A stretch of DNA of 10,492 nt, taken from NCBI GenBank assembly GCA_948960675.1, contig CARDPF010000098.1, positions 1-10,492 on the forward strand, given 5' to 3'. Every line of letters begins with the position of its first letter. Within the stretch, counting starts at the first letter, position 1. This document shows, one piece after another, positions 1-6,545 of this stretch. The notes under the pieces are model-generated. The model searched no databases. It was not told the DNA's origin and was given only the letters and a program-made list of their open reading frames with translations. The stretch comes from an uncultured Eisenbergiella sp. GTDB taxonomy: Bacteria > Bacillota > Clostridia > Lachnospirales > Lachnospiraceae. Made by a program: the position numbers and the translations under genes.

Positions 1-1249
1 AAGCCGCCTCCTGCCTTTTGCGCGCCAGGTTTTCCCGGTACATCTCACTGCGCTTTTTGTCGTCCCCGGACAGGGCCGTCACCTCAAAATAGCCGCTACG
101 GTCCAAAACCCGCACGAAATCCTCCGGCTTTTGGACTGCCGGGACAGCTACCCCCTCCACCTGTTGACGCACAATCTCCTGCTCGGCCGGATTGTCATCC
201 ACAAACACCAGACTGTCGGGCAAAATATTCATCTCCTCCGCGATACGCAGCAGGTTTTGGCTCTTTGGCTCCCAATTAGCCTTGATCAAAATGAAATCCT
301 TGGGCCGGAGCACCCCCGCCGGATGGGACAATCCCGCCAGCGCGTTTTCCTCCTCATTCTTGGAGGCGACATTGAGCATCACCCCGCAGTCCTTTACCAA
401 CTTTACATAAGACTGGAATTCCGCATAAACCTGCCCCATCCCGGTTTCGGGCCCGATCTCTAGGTTTTCCACCCCGTCGTCCCCCACGACGCCCCCCCAG
501 AGCGTATTATCCAAATCCAGCACCAGGGACTTTTTATTTTTTCCGTAAACGGACTTAATGATGTTGGCCACATTATGCGTCATCCACGGAATGGCCTGCA
601 GGCAAAGCGCATATTTATACATATGCCAGTACTGCGGCGCAGACCAGGCGTCCAGCCCGTAAACCGCAGACTGGTAGTTTATATCGTTAATAAAAAAATT
701 GGCATGCCCTCGGGCATACTCTACAAAGCGCCGGTTCAATTCATTGACAAAGTACGTCCTCCCGTGCATGTCCACACCGTCCTGGTTGCCCAGCAGGCGG
801 AAATAGGGATACTCAAAATTATTCTGGATCACCGGACAGTGCCAGTCCTTCTCCAGCTTCTCCCACATGGCTAAAAACCGCTCATACTCTGTCATAAGCA
901 GCGCCTCCACCTCTTCCTTGGAGGCATCCGTTTCCGGAAAAGCATGGATATTGCGCAGGCTGGTATGAATGAAAAACAAGTCCGGCGCAAAGTCCTTTAG
1001 CGCCTCATTGCCAAACATGGCATCTTCCCAGTACTGCCCGTATTCCGACTCATAAAACCGGGGCGCAATCCCCTGATTGAGCAAAAACAATTCCAAAATA
1101 CGCACGATATCGTGGGTGGTGGATCCCCCAAGCACCGCAATCTTTTTGGGCAGACGCACACTGCCGTCCGCAAGCAGCCTTCTTTTGATACTCTTGGATT
1201 TCTTCAATATAGTCTCACTGTCAAACGGATATTCCAATTCCTGCAACAT
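1..1249 (-). CDS. FkbH-like HAD-IIIC family protein (C-terminus cut by window edge)
   Basis: This is my own translation from the ATG at 1249-1247; about 416 codons are open to the window edge without a stop. A GGGAG ribosome binding site lies six bases upstream. Residues about 36-70 contain GGSTTHD (41-47), an SGNH-like N-terminal part common in this family. The HAD core follows: LVLDLDNTLWGG from residue 242 with the catalytic DxD at D245/D247, SKN at 296-298, ANWEPKS with Lys329, and VFVDDNPAE from 348 with acidic D351/D352. These are the hallmark motifs of FkbH/HAD-IIIC proteins. Characterised members dephosphorylate 1,3-bisphosphoglycerate and load a glyceryl unit onto an acyl carrier protein; others sit in glycan loci with unknown substrates. 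The protein is probably cytoplasmic. It has its own promoter and is divergent from the XRE gene. The family call is firm; the substrate is unknown because any carrier-protein gene would lie left of the window. Confidence 0.93.
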   Translation of the reverse strand, partial: MLQELEYPFDSETILKKSKSIKRRLLADGSVRLPKKIAVLGGSTTHDIVRILELFLLNQGIAPRFYESEYGQYWEDAMFGNEALKDFAPDLFFIHTSLRNIHAFPETDASKEEVEALLMTEYERFLAMWEKLEKDWHCPVIQNNFEYPYFRLLGNQDGVDMHGRTYFVNELNRRFVEYARGHANFFINDINYQSAVYGLDAWSAPQYWHMYKYALCLQAIPWMTHNVANIIKSVYGKNKKSLVLDLDNTLWGGVVGDDGVENLEIGPETGMGQVYAEFQSYVKLVKDCGVMLNVASKNEEENALAGLSHPAGVLRPKDFILIKANWEPKSQNLLRIAEEMNILPDSLVFVDDNPAEQEIVRQQVEGVAVPAVQKPEDFVRVLDRSGYFEVTALSGDDKKRSEMYRENLARKRQEAA

Positions 1250-1316
1250 CTCTTACTCCCTGCCATTTTTATGCCATGCGGCAATCCGGCCCAAACGCAG
1301 CCCGCCGCCTTTTCAT

Positions 1317-1344
1317 CGTAACCGGCCCTGTCAGGCCGTAACCG
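1317..1344 (-). promoter_or_regulatory. Leader stem-loop and paired direct repeat before the FkbH-like gene
   Basis: CGTAACCG (plus-strand reading) occurs at 1317-1324 and again at 1337-1344, exactly 20 bases apart, about two helical turns. Between and overlapping them is a 5-bp GC stem, CGGCC 1323-1327 with GGCCG 1334-1338, around a 6-base loop. The block lies just downstream of the predicted transcription start, inside the roughly 100-base leader of the FkbH-like gene. It could be an operator or an RNA hairpin. With only two copies, chance is not excluded. Confidence 0.3.
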
Positions 1345-1353
1345 TTCCCCTAC

Positions 1354-1382
1354 AGTATAACAAGCTGCTCCCCCCTTGGCAA
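1354..1382 (-). promoter_or_regulatory. Sigma-A-type promoter for the FkbH-like gene
   Basis: Read on the minus strand, TTGCCA (1382-1377) and TATACT (1359-1354) are separated by exactly 17 bases. They match the housekeeping -35 and -10 consensus at five of six positions each. Transcription would start near 1347, giving a leader of about 100 bases before the ATG at 1249. No other good promoter is apparent between here and the gene. Confidence 0.65.
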
Positions 1383-1471
1383 GTGCCGAAAAGCGAATCC
1401 GCCCGGAAATCGTTACCCGCTCTTGTATCATGATCTCACCCCGCCCGAGGACAGTTTTGTCCGGCATGCCA

Positions 1472-1678
1472 AAGACGGGAGCGGGGCAGGGCACAGGCGG
1501 TTTTCAAAGGGCGCAGGAGGGTGCGCGTCTGCCACAGGCTGCTGGATCCCGGACGGAAAAATTCCCCAAAACGGCAGCCGTCCCTGCAGGAGGGCGCAAA
1601 ACCGTACAAACGCAGTGCGTTTTTTGCGCCCTCCTGCGCCCTTTGAAAACCGCCTGTGCCCTGCCTTGCTCCCGTCTT
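1472..1678. repeat. 54-bp near-perfect inverted repeat (palindromic intergenic element)
   Basis: The arms 1472-1525 and 1625-1678 are complementary at 50 of 54 positions. The four exceptions (1483/1667, 1484/1666, 1522/1628, 1525/1625) are all G opposite T on the plus strand, so a plus-strand RNA would pair along the full arm with four G-U wobbles. A minus-strand RNA would carry four C-A mismatches. The 99-base loop contains a third related segment, GCAGGAGGGCGCAAAA (1586-1601), a perfect 16-bp partner of 1622-1637. It also holds GGACGG/CCGTCC (1551-1556/1578-1583) and AAACGC-AGT-GCGTTT (1608-1622) running into a short T run. The element lies between two divergent promoters. No transposase and no clear target-site duplication is visible. 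It may be a MITE-like repeat or a structured RNA. The flanks 1383-1471 and 1679-1698 hold no gene; 1449-1462 is a 5-bp hairpin (GGACA/TGTCC). Confidence 0.9.
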
Positions 1679-1698
1679 CCCCACCCGCCGCGCAAATT

Positions 1699-1784
1699 TA
1701 ACGATTCTTTTTCGTTGTTTTTTGGGATTGTAACGTTTTTAACGAGTCTGAGGAAGAGTGGGAGAACGAAAAAACCACTATAAT
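1699..1784 (+). promoter_or_regulatory. Probable promoter/operator region of the XRE gene
   Basis: A perfect TATAAT -10 box lies at 1779-1784, but no TTGACA-like hexamer is found 16-18 bases upstream. The AT-rich stretch before it holds repeated AACG words: AACGA 1700-1704 with inverted TCGTT 1712-1716, AACGT 1732-1736, AACGA 1741-1745 and AACGA 1765-1769. These may be operator half-sites, perhaps for autoregulation by the XRE protein, which is inference. The predicted start near 1791 leaves a leader of only about 15 bases, with the ribosome binding site at its 5' end. Confidence 0.45.
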
Positions 1785-1805
1785 GTCAGATAAGGAGGAT
1801 CATCC

Positions 1806-2135
1806 ATGGACTACGCACAATACCTGAGGGAAAAAATCACCGCGCTGCGGATGGAGAAGAATATTTCGGAATACCATCTTTCTACGGAGATCGGACGCTG
1901 CAAAACTTACATACAGGCAATCTCCTCCGGTAAGTCCCTGCCTTCCTTCGAAGCGTTTTTTGATTTGTGCGACTATTTCACCCTCACCCCAGCGGAATTT
2001 TTTATGGAATCCACCCCGACTGAACGGGAACGCCGCATCCGCCGCAAGCTTGACCGGCTTTCCACAAAAGATTTAATATTACTGGAAGAAATCATCGACC
2101 GCCTTCTTGAAGACAGCGGATCTTTCCTCCCTTGA
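1806..2135 (+). CDS. XRE-family helix-turn-helix transcriptional regulator
   Basis: This 109-residue cytoplasmic DNA-binding protein has a textbook AAGGAGG at 1792-1798, seven bases before its ATG. Residues about 6-65 form the XRE/HTH_3 five-helix domain: YLREKITALRMEKNISEYHLS, then a recognition-helix region around TEIGRCKTYIQAISSGKSLPS, then the closing FEAFFDLCDYFTLTPAEFF. The C-terminal part (about 70-105) is highly charged and helical (RERRIRRKLDRL, LILLEEIIDRLL) and could mediate dimerisation. The gene is divergent from the FkbH-like gene and convergent with the long minus-strand glycan operon, with a shared hairpin between the stop codons. Small repressors of this type often regulate themselves and nearby genes; targets here are not shown by the sequence. 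It may also be an unrelated gene between two glycan transcription units. Confidence 0.9.
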   Translation: MDYAQYLREKITALRMEKNISEYHLSTEIGRCKTYIQAISSGKSLPSFEAFFDLCDYFTLTPAEFFMESTPTERERRIRRKLDRLSTKDLILLEEIIDRLLEDSGSFLP

Positions 2136-2155
2136 ATGCGGATGCGGTAAGAAGC

Positions 2156-2178
2156 CCCCGCTGCTGCCAACAGCGGGG
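2156..2178 (-). terminator. Probable transcription terminator hairpin at operon end
   Basis: CCCCGCTG (2156-2163) and CAGCGGGG (2171-2178) form a perfect 8-bp GC-rich stem with a 7-base loop. It begins 18 bases past the stop of the last minus-strand glycosyltransferase and about 20 bases past the stop of the convergent XRE gene. On the minus strand it is followed by CTTCTT, a weak T tract; on the plus strand there is no T run. It most likely ends the minus-strand operon, possibly inefficiently. Confidence 0.5.
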
Positions 2179-2196
2179 CATGGGCGGTGGGCGCAT

Positions 2197-3120
2197 CTAT
2201 TTCATCCTTTCCACAAGCTGCAGCCGAAATTCAAAGTCCCTGCGGTCTTTCATGCCTAAATTGTGCAGAATCAGCCCGGTAAAGAAGGACTGAATGGCCG
2301 CCAGCACCGCAAACCCGCACACAATCAGTGTGGGGAACTTGGGCACCAGCCCGGTCTCCATAAACTCCACCGCCACCGGAATAAAAAATCCCACTGCCAC
2401 CAGCGTCAAAAGCAACGCCAAAAAGCCAAAAAACGCCAAAGGCCTGTATTGCCTAAACATCCGGAAAATGGTGCGCAGCACCTTTATCCCGTCCGAATAG
2501 GTGTTGAGCTTGGACTCGCTGCCCTCCGGCCGGTCCCGGTAGGGAATCACCACATTTTCCACCTGCATGTTATTGTAAACCGAATGAATGGTCATTTCCG
2601 TCTCGATCTCAAATCCCTTGGACAGCACCGGAAAGGTTTTGGCAAACCGGTAGCTAAACGCCCGGTATCCCGTCATAATGTCCCGTATATCGGAACGAAA
2701 AAGCGCATTGATGGACAGGCGCACCATGCTGTTGCCCAGATTATGAAAGGGACGCTTATTTTCTTCAAAATAGGTGGAGGAAAGCCGGTCCCCCACCACC
2801 ATATCCGCATGCCGGGAAAGCACCAAATCCGCCATCTGCCCCGCATCCTCCATGGGATAGGTATCGTCCCCGTCCACCATGATATAGCAAAGCGCGTCGA
2901 TCTCCATAAACATGCGGCGGATCACATTTCCTTTTCCCTGCATGTATTCCTGCCGCACCACCGCCCCCGCTTTTTGCGCCAGCTGTGCGGTACGGTCCGT
3001 GGAGTTATTGTTATACACATAAACCACCGCCTCCGGCAGCGCTGCCTTGGCGTCCCGAACCACTTTCTCTATCGTTTTTTCCTCGTTATAGCATGGGATT
3101 AAAACTGCGATTTTGTCCAT
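2197..3120 (-). CDS. Membrane-anchored GT2 glycosyltransferase (polyprenyl-phosphate sugar synthase-like)
   Basis: This 307-residue GT2 protein begins with the GT-A motif VLIPCYNEE (6-14). It continues with YNNNSTDRT (36-44), the nucleotide-binding segment with Asn in place of the usual Asp-Asp-Gly, and VDGDDTYP (82-89), the metal/sugar-nucleotide DxD. GYRAFS in the acceptor region fits the DPM1/GtrB group. Two hydrophobic segments at about 227-253 and 262-286 anchor the C-terminus. Such enzymes move a sugar from a nucleotide donor to undecaprenyl phosphate on the cytoplasmic face. I chose the ATG at 3120 because AGGA lies seven bases before it; the GTG at 3126 is too close to that site. It starts 10 bases after the YdjC stop and is the last gene of the operon. 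The sugar is unknown. Confidence 0.9.
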   Translation of the reverse strand: MDKIAVLIPCYNEEKTIEKVVRDAKAALPEAVVYVYNNNSTDRTAQLAQKAGAVVRQEYMQGKGNVIRRMFMEIDALCYIMVDGDDTYPMEDAGQMADLVLSRHADMVVGDRLSSTYFEENKRPFHNLGNSMVRLSINALFRSDIRDIMTGYRAFSYRFAKTFPVLSKGFEIETEMTIHSVYNNMQVENVVIPYRDRPEGSESKLNTYSDGIKVLRTIFRMFRQYRPLAFFGFLALLLTLVAVGFFIPVAVEFMETGLVPKFPTLIVCGFAVLAAIQSFFTGLILHNLGMKDRRDFEFRLQLVERMK

Positions 3121-3130
3121 TTGCACTTCC

Positions 3131-4039
3131 TCATTCCTGCGATTTTAACGGCTCTGCAAATTGCATGACCGCCTCCTTCTCCACATCCCTGTCGTCGGAA
3201 ACGTAAAAAGCCACCGCCTCTTTCTGACTAAATTCCCCCGAAAGTTCTTCCGGCAAAAGCCTCCCTGGATGGAACAGAATTTCCAGCGTCCTGCCCGCCT
3301 TTTTGGCCTTTTTGCACATGGCCGGCAAAAGCCTTTCCACCCGCTCCTGATCCATGTGCCCGCTCATCACCAGTCCCCACAGATACATGGGTTCTATCTT
3401 AAGCCTCTGCAGTCTGCCTTCCAGCAGAAAAGAGCAAACATTTAAAATCAGGTTTTTCACAAAATTGATGGGGCGGTATGTTTTCCAGAGGGAGACCTCC
3501 CGCAGATAAGGCCAGACCGGCTCTTTGGCATTGCGGATGTATTCCGTGGGCCACCCTTTTTCGGCAATCGTCTCCAACAGCGCGTCCGCCGCCACCGGGA
3601 TCATATGGGTGTGCTGGTGGCTGTCGATGCGCAGCCTTTCCATTTCCGGAAACGCCTCCCGCACCGCCTGTATCTGCAGCGCCATCTCCTCTTTCAGCTG
3701 CGCTTTCAAACGCTTGCGGCCCGGCAGGAAGGAGCGGAAAAACAGGCTTTCCCAGGACAGGCAAAAATGCCCGCCTGCATCCACCAAATCCGGAACCTGT
3801 TTGGGGTCAGCCAGACACTTTCCTTCCATAATGTTAAGATGCACGGACAGCTTGGGCTGTTTCAAAAAACGCTCCTGCGCTTTCCGGTACATGTCCACAC
3901 ACGAAAAAAAGCAGCTCATATTGGAAAGGATACTGATGCTGTCCAGCTTTCCTGCCTCCAGACATTCCAGCAGATCTTTACTGGTATGCAAAGATTCCCC
4001 ATAATCGTCCGCATGGATATCAATCCTGCACGTCTCCAT
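3131..4039 (-). CDS. YdjC/ChbG-family carbohydrate deacetylase
   Basis: This 302-residue protein carries the YdjC signature set: HADDYG (9-14), VHLN (66-69), DSHQHTHM (139-146) and LFHPG (255-259). In the family a metal is held by an Asp of the first motif and His residues of the second and third (candidates here D12, H67 and H141). Known members remove the N-acetyl group from chitooligosaccharides (ChbG) or from undecaprenyl-phosphate-GalNAc (Francisella NaxD). No signal peptide or clear membrane helix is seen, so it should act in the cytoplasm. The ATG at 4039 has AGGAGG nine bases upstream. Its start overlaps the end of the GtrB-like gene by 20 bases, suggesting translational coupling and a shared pathway. 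I infer that it deacetylates a lipid-linked or nucleotide-linked HexNAc made by a neighbour; the direct substrate is not shown. Confidence 0.9.
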   Translation of the reverse strand: METCRIDIHADDYGESLHTSKDLLECLEAGKLDSISILSNMSCFFSCVDMYRKAQERFLKQPKLSVHLNIMEGKCLADPKQVPDLVDAGGHFCLSWESLFFRSFLPGRKRLKAQLKEEMALQIQAVREAFPEMERLRIDSHQHTHMIPVAADALLETIAEKGWPTEYIRNAKEPVWPYLREVSLWKTYRPINFVKNLILNVCSFLLEGRLQRLKIEPMYLWGLVMSGHMDQERVERLLPAMCKKAKKAGRTLEILFHPGRLLPEELSGEFSQKEAVAFYVSDDRDVEKEAVMQFAEPLKSQE

Positions 4040-5006
4040 CCTCTTCGTCCTCCTCCCGCAAAATCATGGATTCCACAATATAGCGGGGTCTTCCCTTGCT
4101 CTCCATATATACCTTCCCCAGATATACGCCGATAATTCCCTGGGACAACAGCATGATGCCGCCGATTAAGCAGGTGGAAGCCACCGTAGTCGTCCACCCC
4201 GCCACCACGCGGCCGTGGGCCCAGTCCCAAATGCAGGAAACAAAAATGCCCAGACTCACCAGAAAGGTCAAAAACCCCAAAATCACGATCAGCTGCAGCG
4301 GACGGGTACTCATGGAAGTGATGCCGTCCATCGCCAGCGTCAATTCCTTTTTGAAGGTATACTTGGATTTTCCCGCCTCCCGCTCCTTGACATCAAAATA
4401 CACAATATCGGACTGAAATCCCATCGTGGGAATCAATCCCCGCAAAAACAGGTTCGTCTCCTGAAACTGGGACAGCGCCTCCAGCGCCTTTTTGGACATC
4501 AGACGGTAATCCGCATGGTTGGTGATTGTCTCACTGCCCAAAAGATGCATCAGACGGTAAAAAAGACCCGCCGTGGTTTTCTTGAAAAATCCGTCCGTTT
4601 TCCGGTCGTTGCGCACCCCGTAAACGATGTCGCAGCCCTCCTCATAGCATTGCAAAAACCGGTCCAGCGCCTCGATATCCTGCTGTAAATCCGCGTCAAT
4701 CGTCACCACCGCATCGGCCTTTTTGCGCGCCGCCATCATACCGGCCAATATGGCGCTCTGATGCCCGTAATTTTTGGAAAAGCACAGACCGGCAAACATG
4801 CGGTCCTGCTTTGTCCTGGCGCAAATGATCTGCCATGTCCGGTCCCGGCTCCCGTCGTTTACAAACAGCACCTTGCTCTTTGTAGAAATCTTCCCGGCCT
4901 GCATCAGCCGCCGCATTTTATCCTGCAGCACATCGGCCGTTTTGTCCAGCACTTCCTCCTCGTTATAGCATGGCACCACAAGATACAAAATCGTAGGATT
5001 TTTCAT
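4020..5006 (-). CDS. GtrB/CsbB-like GT2 polyprenyl-phosphate glycosyltransferase
   Basis: This 328-residue protein has the layout of GtrB/CsbB/ArnC-type enzymes. VVPCYNEEE is at 10-18, VNDGSRDRT at 49-57 and SKNYGHQSAILAG at 77-89. TIDADLQQD at 102-110 contains the catalytic DAD (104-106). NHADYRLMS and FLRGLIP follow, then a basic SKYTFKKE stretch before two membrane helices at about 228-255 and 265-292. The family transfers Glc, GlcNAc or similar from UDP-sugar to undecaprenyl phosphate for later use outside the membrane. I chose the ATG at 5006, with AAGGA seven bases upstream, over an in-frame TTG at 5042, which lacks a comparable site. The C-terminus ends in an acidic run (REEDEEDGD) that overlaps the start of the deacetylase gene. 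No GtcA-like small flippase is seen in the window. Confidence 0.93.
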   Translation of the reverse strand: MKNPTILYLVVPCYNEEEVLDKTADVLQDKMRRLMQAGKISTKSKVLFVNDGSRDRTWQIICARTKQDRMFAGLCFSKNYGHQSAILAGMMAARKKADAVVTIDADLQQDIEALDRFLQCYEEGCDIVYGVRNDRKTDGFFKKTTAGLFYRLMHLLGSETITNHADYRLMSKKALEALSQFQETNLFLRGLIPTMGFQSDIVYFDVKEREAGKSKYTFKKELTLAMDGITSMSTRPLQLIVILGFLTFLVSLGIFVSCIWDWAHGRVVAGWTTTVASTCLIGGIMLLSQGIIGVYLGKVYMESKGRPRYIVESMILREEDEEDGDVQD

Positions 5007-5047
5007 ATCCCTATCCTTCTTCCCGCCCGTATGCCGGGCCAAAATCC

Positions 5048-6535
5048 TTAGTCCTCTTCCCGCTTTACCCGCACAACACGGTTCTTGCCGAAAAACTCCC
5101 TCGTCACCGTATTGGTCCAGGCATTTGGATCCTCCATCACTTCCATATGCATCAGGGGACCCTGATCCGCATTCATCTGCGGCAGTTCCACCTCTTTCAA
5201 AGACGGATCCAGAAGCAGTGTAAGCCTCTCCTGCATCTGCTCCTCATAGTCCTTTGCCTGTCCGGAAGAAATGTAAGCCAGACACTCATAAGCCGTGCTC
5301 TCCTTGAGCGTCCCCTTTCGCCAAAACAAACAGGCAAGCCCGATACACAAAACCGGCAAAAACCACAGCCGGATCCGCCCCACGCTCCATGCCCCTTGCA
5401 CGTTCCTTTTTTGGGAAATCCACCCGATGCCATACACCAAATCCGCCAGAAAAGTCAACAGAAACACCTGAAAAACCGTGTTTGGCACACCTCCCGACAC
5501 CTCCACACCCGCATACAGTCCCGGCGCAAACATGGCGCAGTACAGACCGTACATCAGGCCAAAGAATAGTAACGGCAGCGGAAACCCAAAATCCACCTTT
5601 TGCAAAAAGAACGCCTCCGTAAGCAGCATGGCCATCAGTAAAAAGCATACAAACACCGCCGGATACTCCCGTACATACCCGATGATCGTGCGGCTTCCCT
5701 CCACAAAGCAGTTTATAACCGTCCCTACCGCAAGCCTCCAATGAAAGCCGAAATCCTCCCCGCCCCGCCTTTTATTGCCCGGCGCGCAAAAACTCACGGC
5801 CAGCCCGGCAAGCGCAATCGCCGCCGGTATGATCAGCCAATAATAATGCCTCTTTTTCCTCCCTGCAAAAACCAGCAGATAAAAAAGCACGATCAGGGCA
5901 AACAGCGGCGCCAGATAGCTGGAGCCTCCCAGACAAAACATACACAAACACACCAGCACAAAATCCCGCTTCCGTTTCCGCTCCCCAAACCGCAGCATCC
6001 CGTATACCGCAAGCATGGCCAAGCTATAAGGCACAATGTAATGGACGGCCCCGTTCCACCAGAAAATGGCGGACTTCGTGCTGGGAAAAAACTGGATCAT
6101 GGACAGCAGCAGCAGGATGTCCACGCAGCACCAGGTCGCTTTGGGAAGCCCAAGCTTCGTAACCAGAATATAAAACGTCACAAGACAGGTGGAGCCAACC
6201 GTAAGCCCCAGCATGAGTCCGGGCACGATCCAATAGCCGTTTGGGGAAAACACCTCCGGCTGCAGAGCCATGAGAAAAACCGTAAACCAGGTTCCCTGCC
6301 AGCTGCCGTAATACATCCACACCGTGTGGGCCGCCGCCTTTAGCGTTTTTAAGACCGAATGGCTCTGCAGCCAGATTCCATGGGGCCATGCCCCGTACCC
6401 GTAATCGTCCCCCGTGGCATGCACATAACCCGACAGATACAAAAGCGGAAGAAGGCTGACCACAAACACAAATACCAGCACATATGCGATTTTCTTTTGA
6501 TCCGTTTCCAAAATCTTCTTCCAAACTTCCTTCAC
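5048..6535 (-). CDS. DUF6056-like polytopic membrane protein, possible GT-C transferase
   Basis: This 495-residue protein is very hydrophobic, with roughly ten or more predicted membrane segments and a short soluble C-terminus. After the first helix (about 17-38) the outside loop carries HATGDDYGYGAWPHG (39-53). Later come YYGSWQGTWFTVFLM and, at 250-254, CAPGN followed by KRRG. I recognise this set as typical of DUF6056 membrane proteins common in Firmicutes glycan loci. The Asp pair in the first extracellular loop resembles the acidic catalytic site of GT-C transferases, but that role is inference. I chose the GTG at 6535, 10 bases after the upstream stop with AAGGCGG before it. An in-frame ATG at 6568 would overlap the preceding gene by 23 bases, and opening the frame to 6715 would overlap it by about 170. 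Confidence 0.8.
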   Translation of the reverse strand: MKEVWKKILETDQKKIAYVLVFVFVVSLLPLLYLSGYVHATGDDYGYGAWPHGIWLQSHSVLKTLKAAAHTVWMYYGSWQGTWFTVFLMALQPEVFSPNGYWIVPGLMLGLTVGSTCLVTFYILVTKLGLPKATWCCVDILLLLSMIQFFPSTKSAIFWWNGAVHYIVPYSLAMLAVYGMLRFGERKRKRDFVLVCLCMFCLGGSSYLAPLFALIVLFYLLVFAGRKKRHYYWLIIPAAIALAGLAVSFCAPGNKRRGGEDFGFHWRLAVGTVINCFVEGSRTIIGYVREYPAVFVCFLLMAMLLTEAFFLQKVDFGFPLPLLFFGLMYGLYCAMFAPGLYAGVEVSGGVPNTVFQVFLLTFLADLVYGIGWISQKRNVQGAWSVGRIRLWFLPVLCIGLACLFWRKGTLKESTAYECLAYISSGQAKDYEEQMQERLTLLLDPSLKEVELPQMNADQGPLMHMEVMEDPNAWTNTVTREFFGKNRVVRVKREED

Positions 6536-6545
6536 ACTGCCGCCT

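Noticed and set aside
1472..1678. The large palindrome as a simple intrinsic terminator
   Set aside because: The 99-base loop and lack of a T tract after 1678 do not fit. It also lies upstream of both neighbouring genes rather than after one.
1472..1678. Insertion sequence or CRISPR array
   Set aside because: There is no transposase frame, no clear flanking target duplication, and no regularly spaced direct repeats with spacers.
1376..1783. Open frames on both strands through the palindrome (also minus 1204-1494 and 1436-1684)
   Set aside because: The frames give near-identical peptides on opposite strands only because the DNA is palindromic. None has a good ribosome binding site or a recognised domain.
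2263..3102. A 279-codon plus-strand open frame opposite the last GT2
   Set aside because: Its composition (very high His, Lys, Gln, Pro) is typical of an antisense shadow, and the minus-strand GT2 motifs explain the region.
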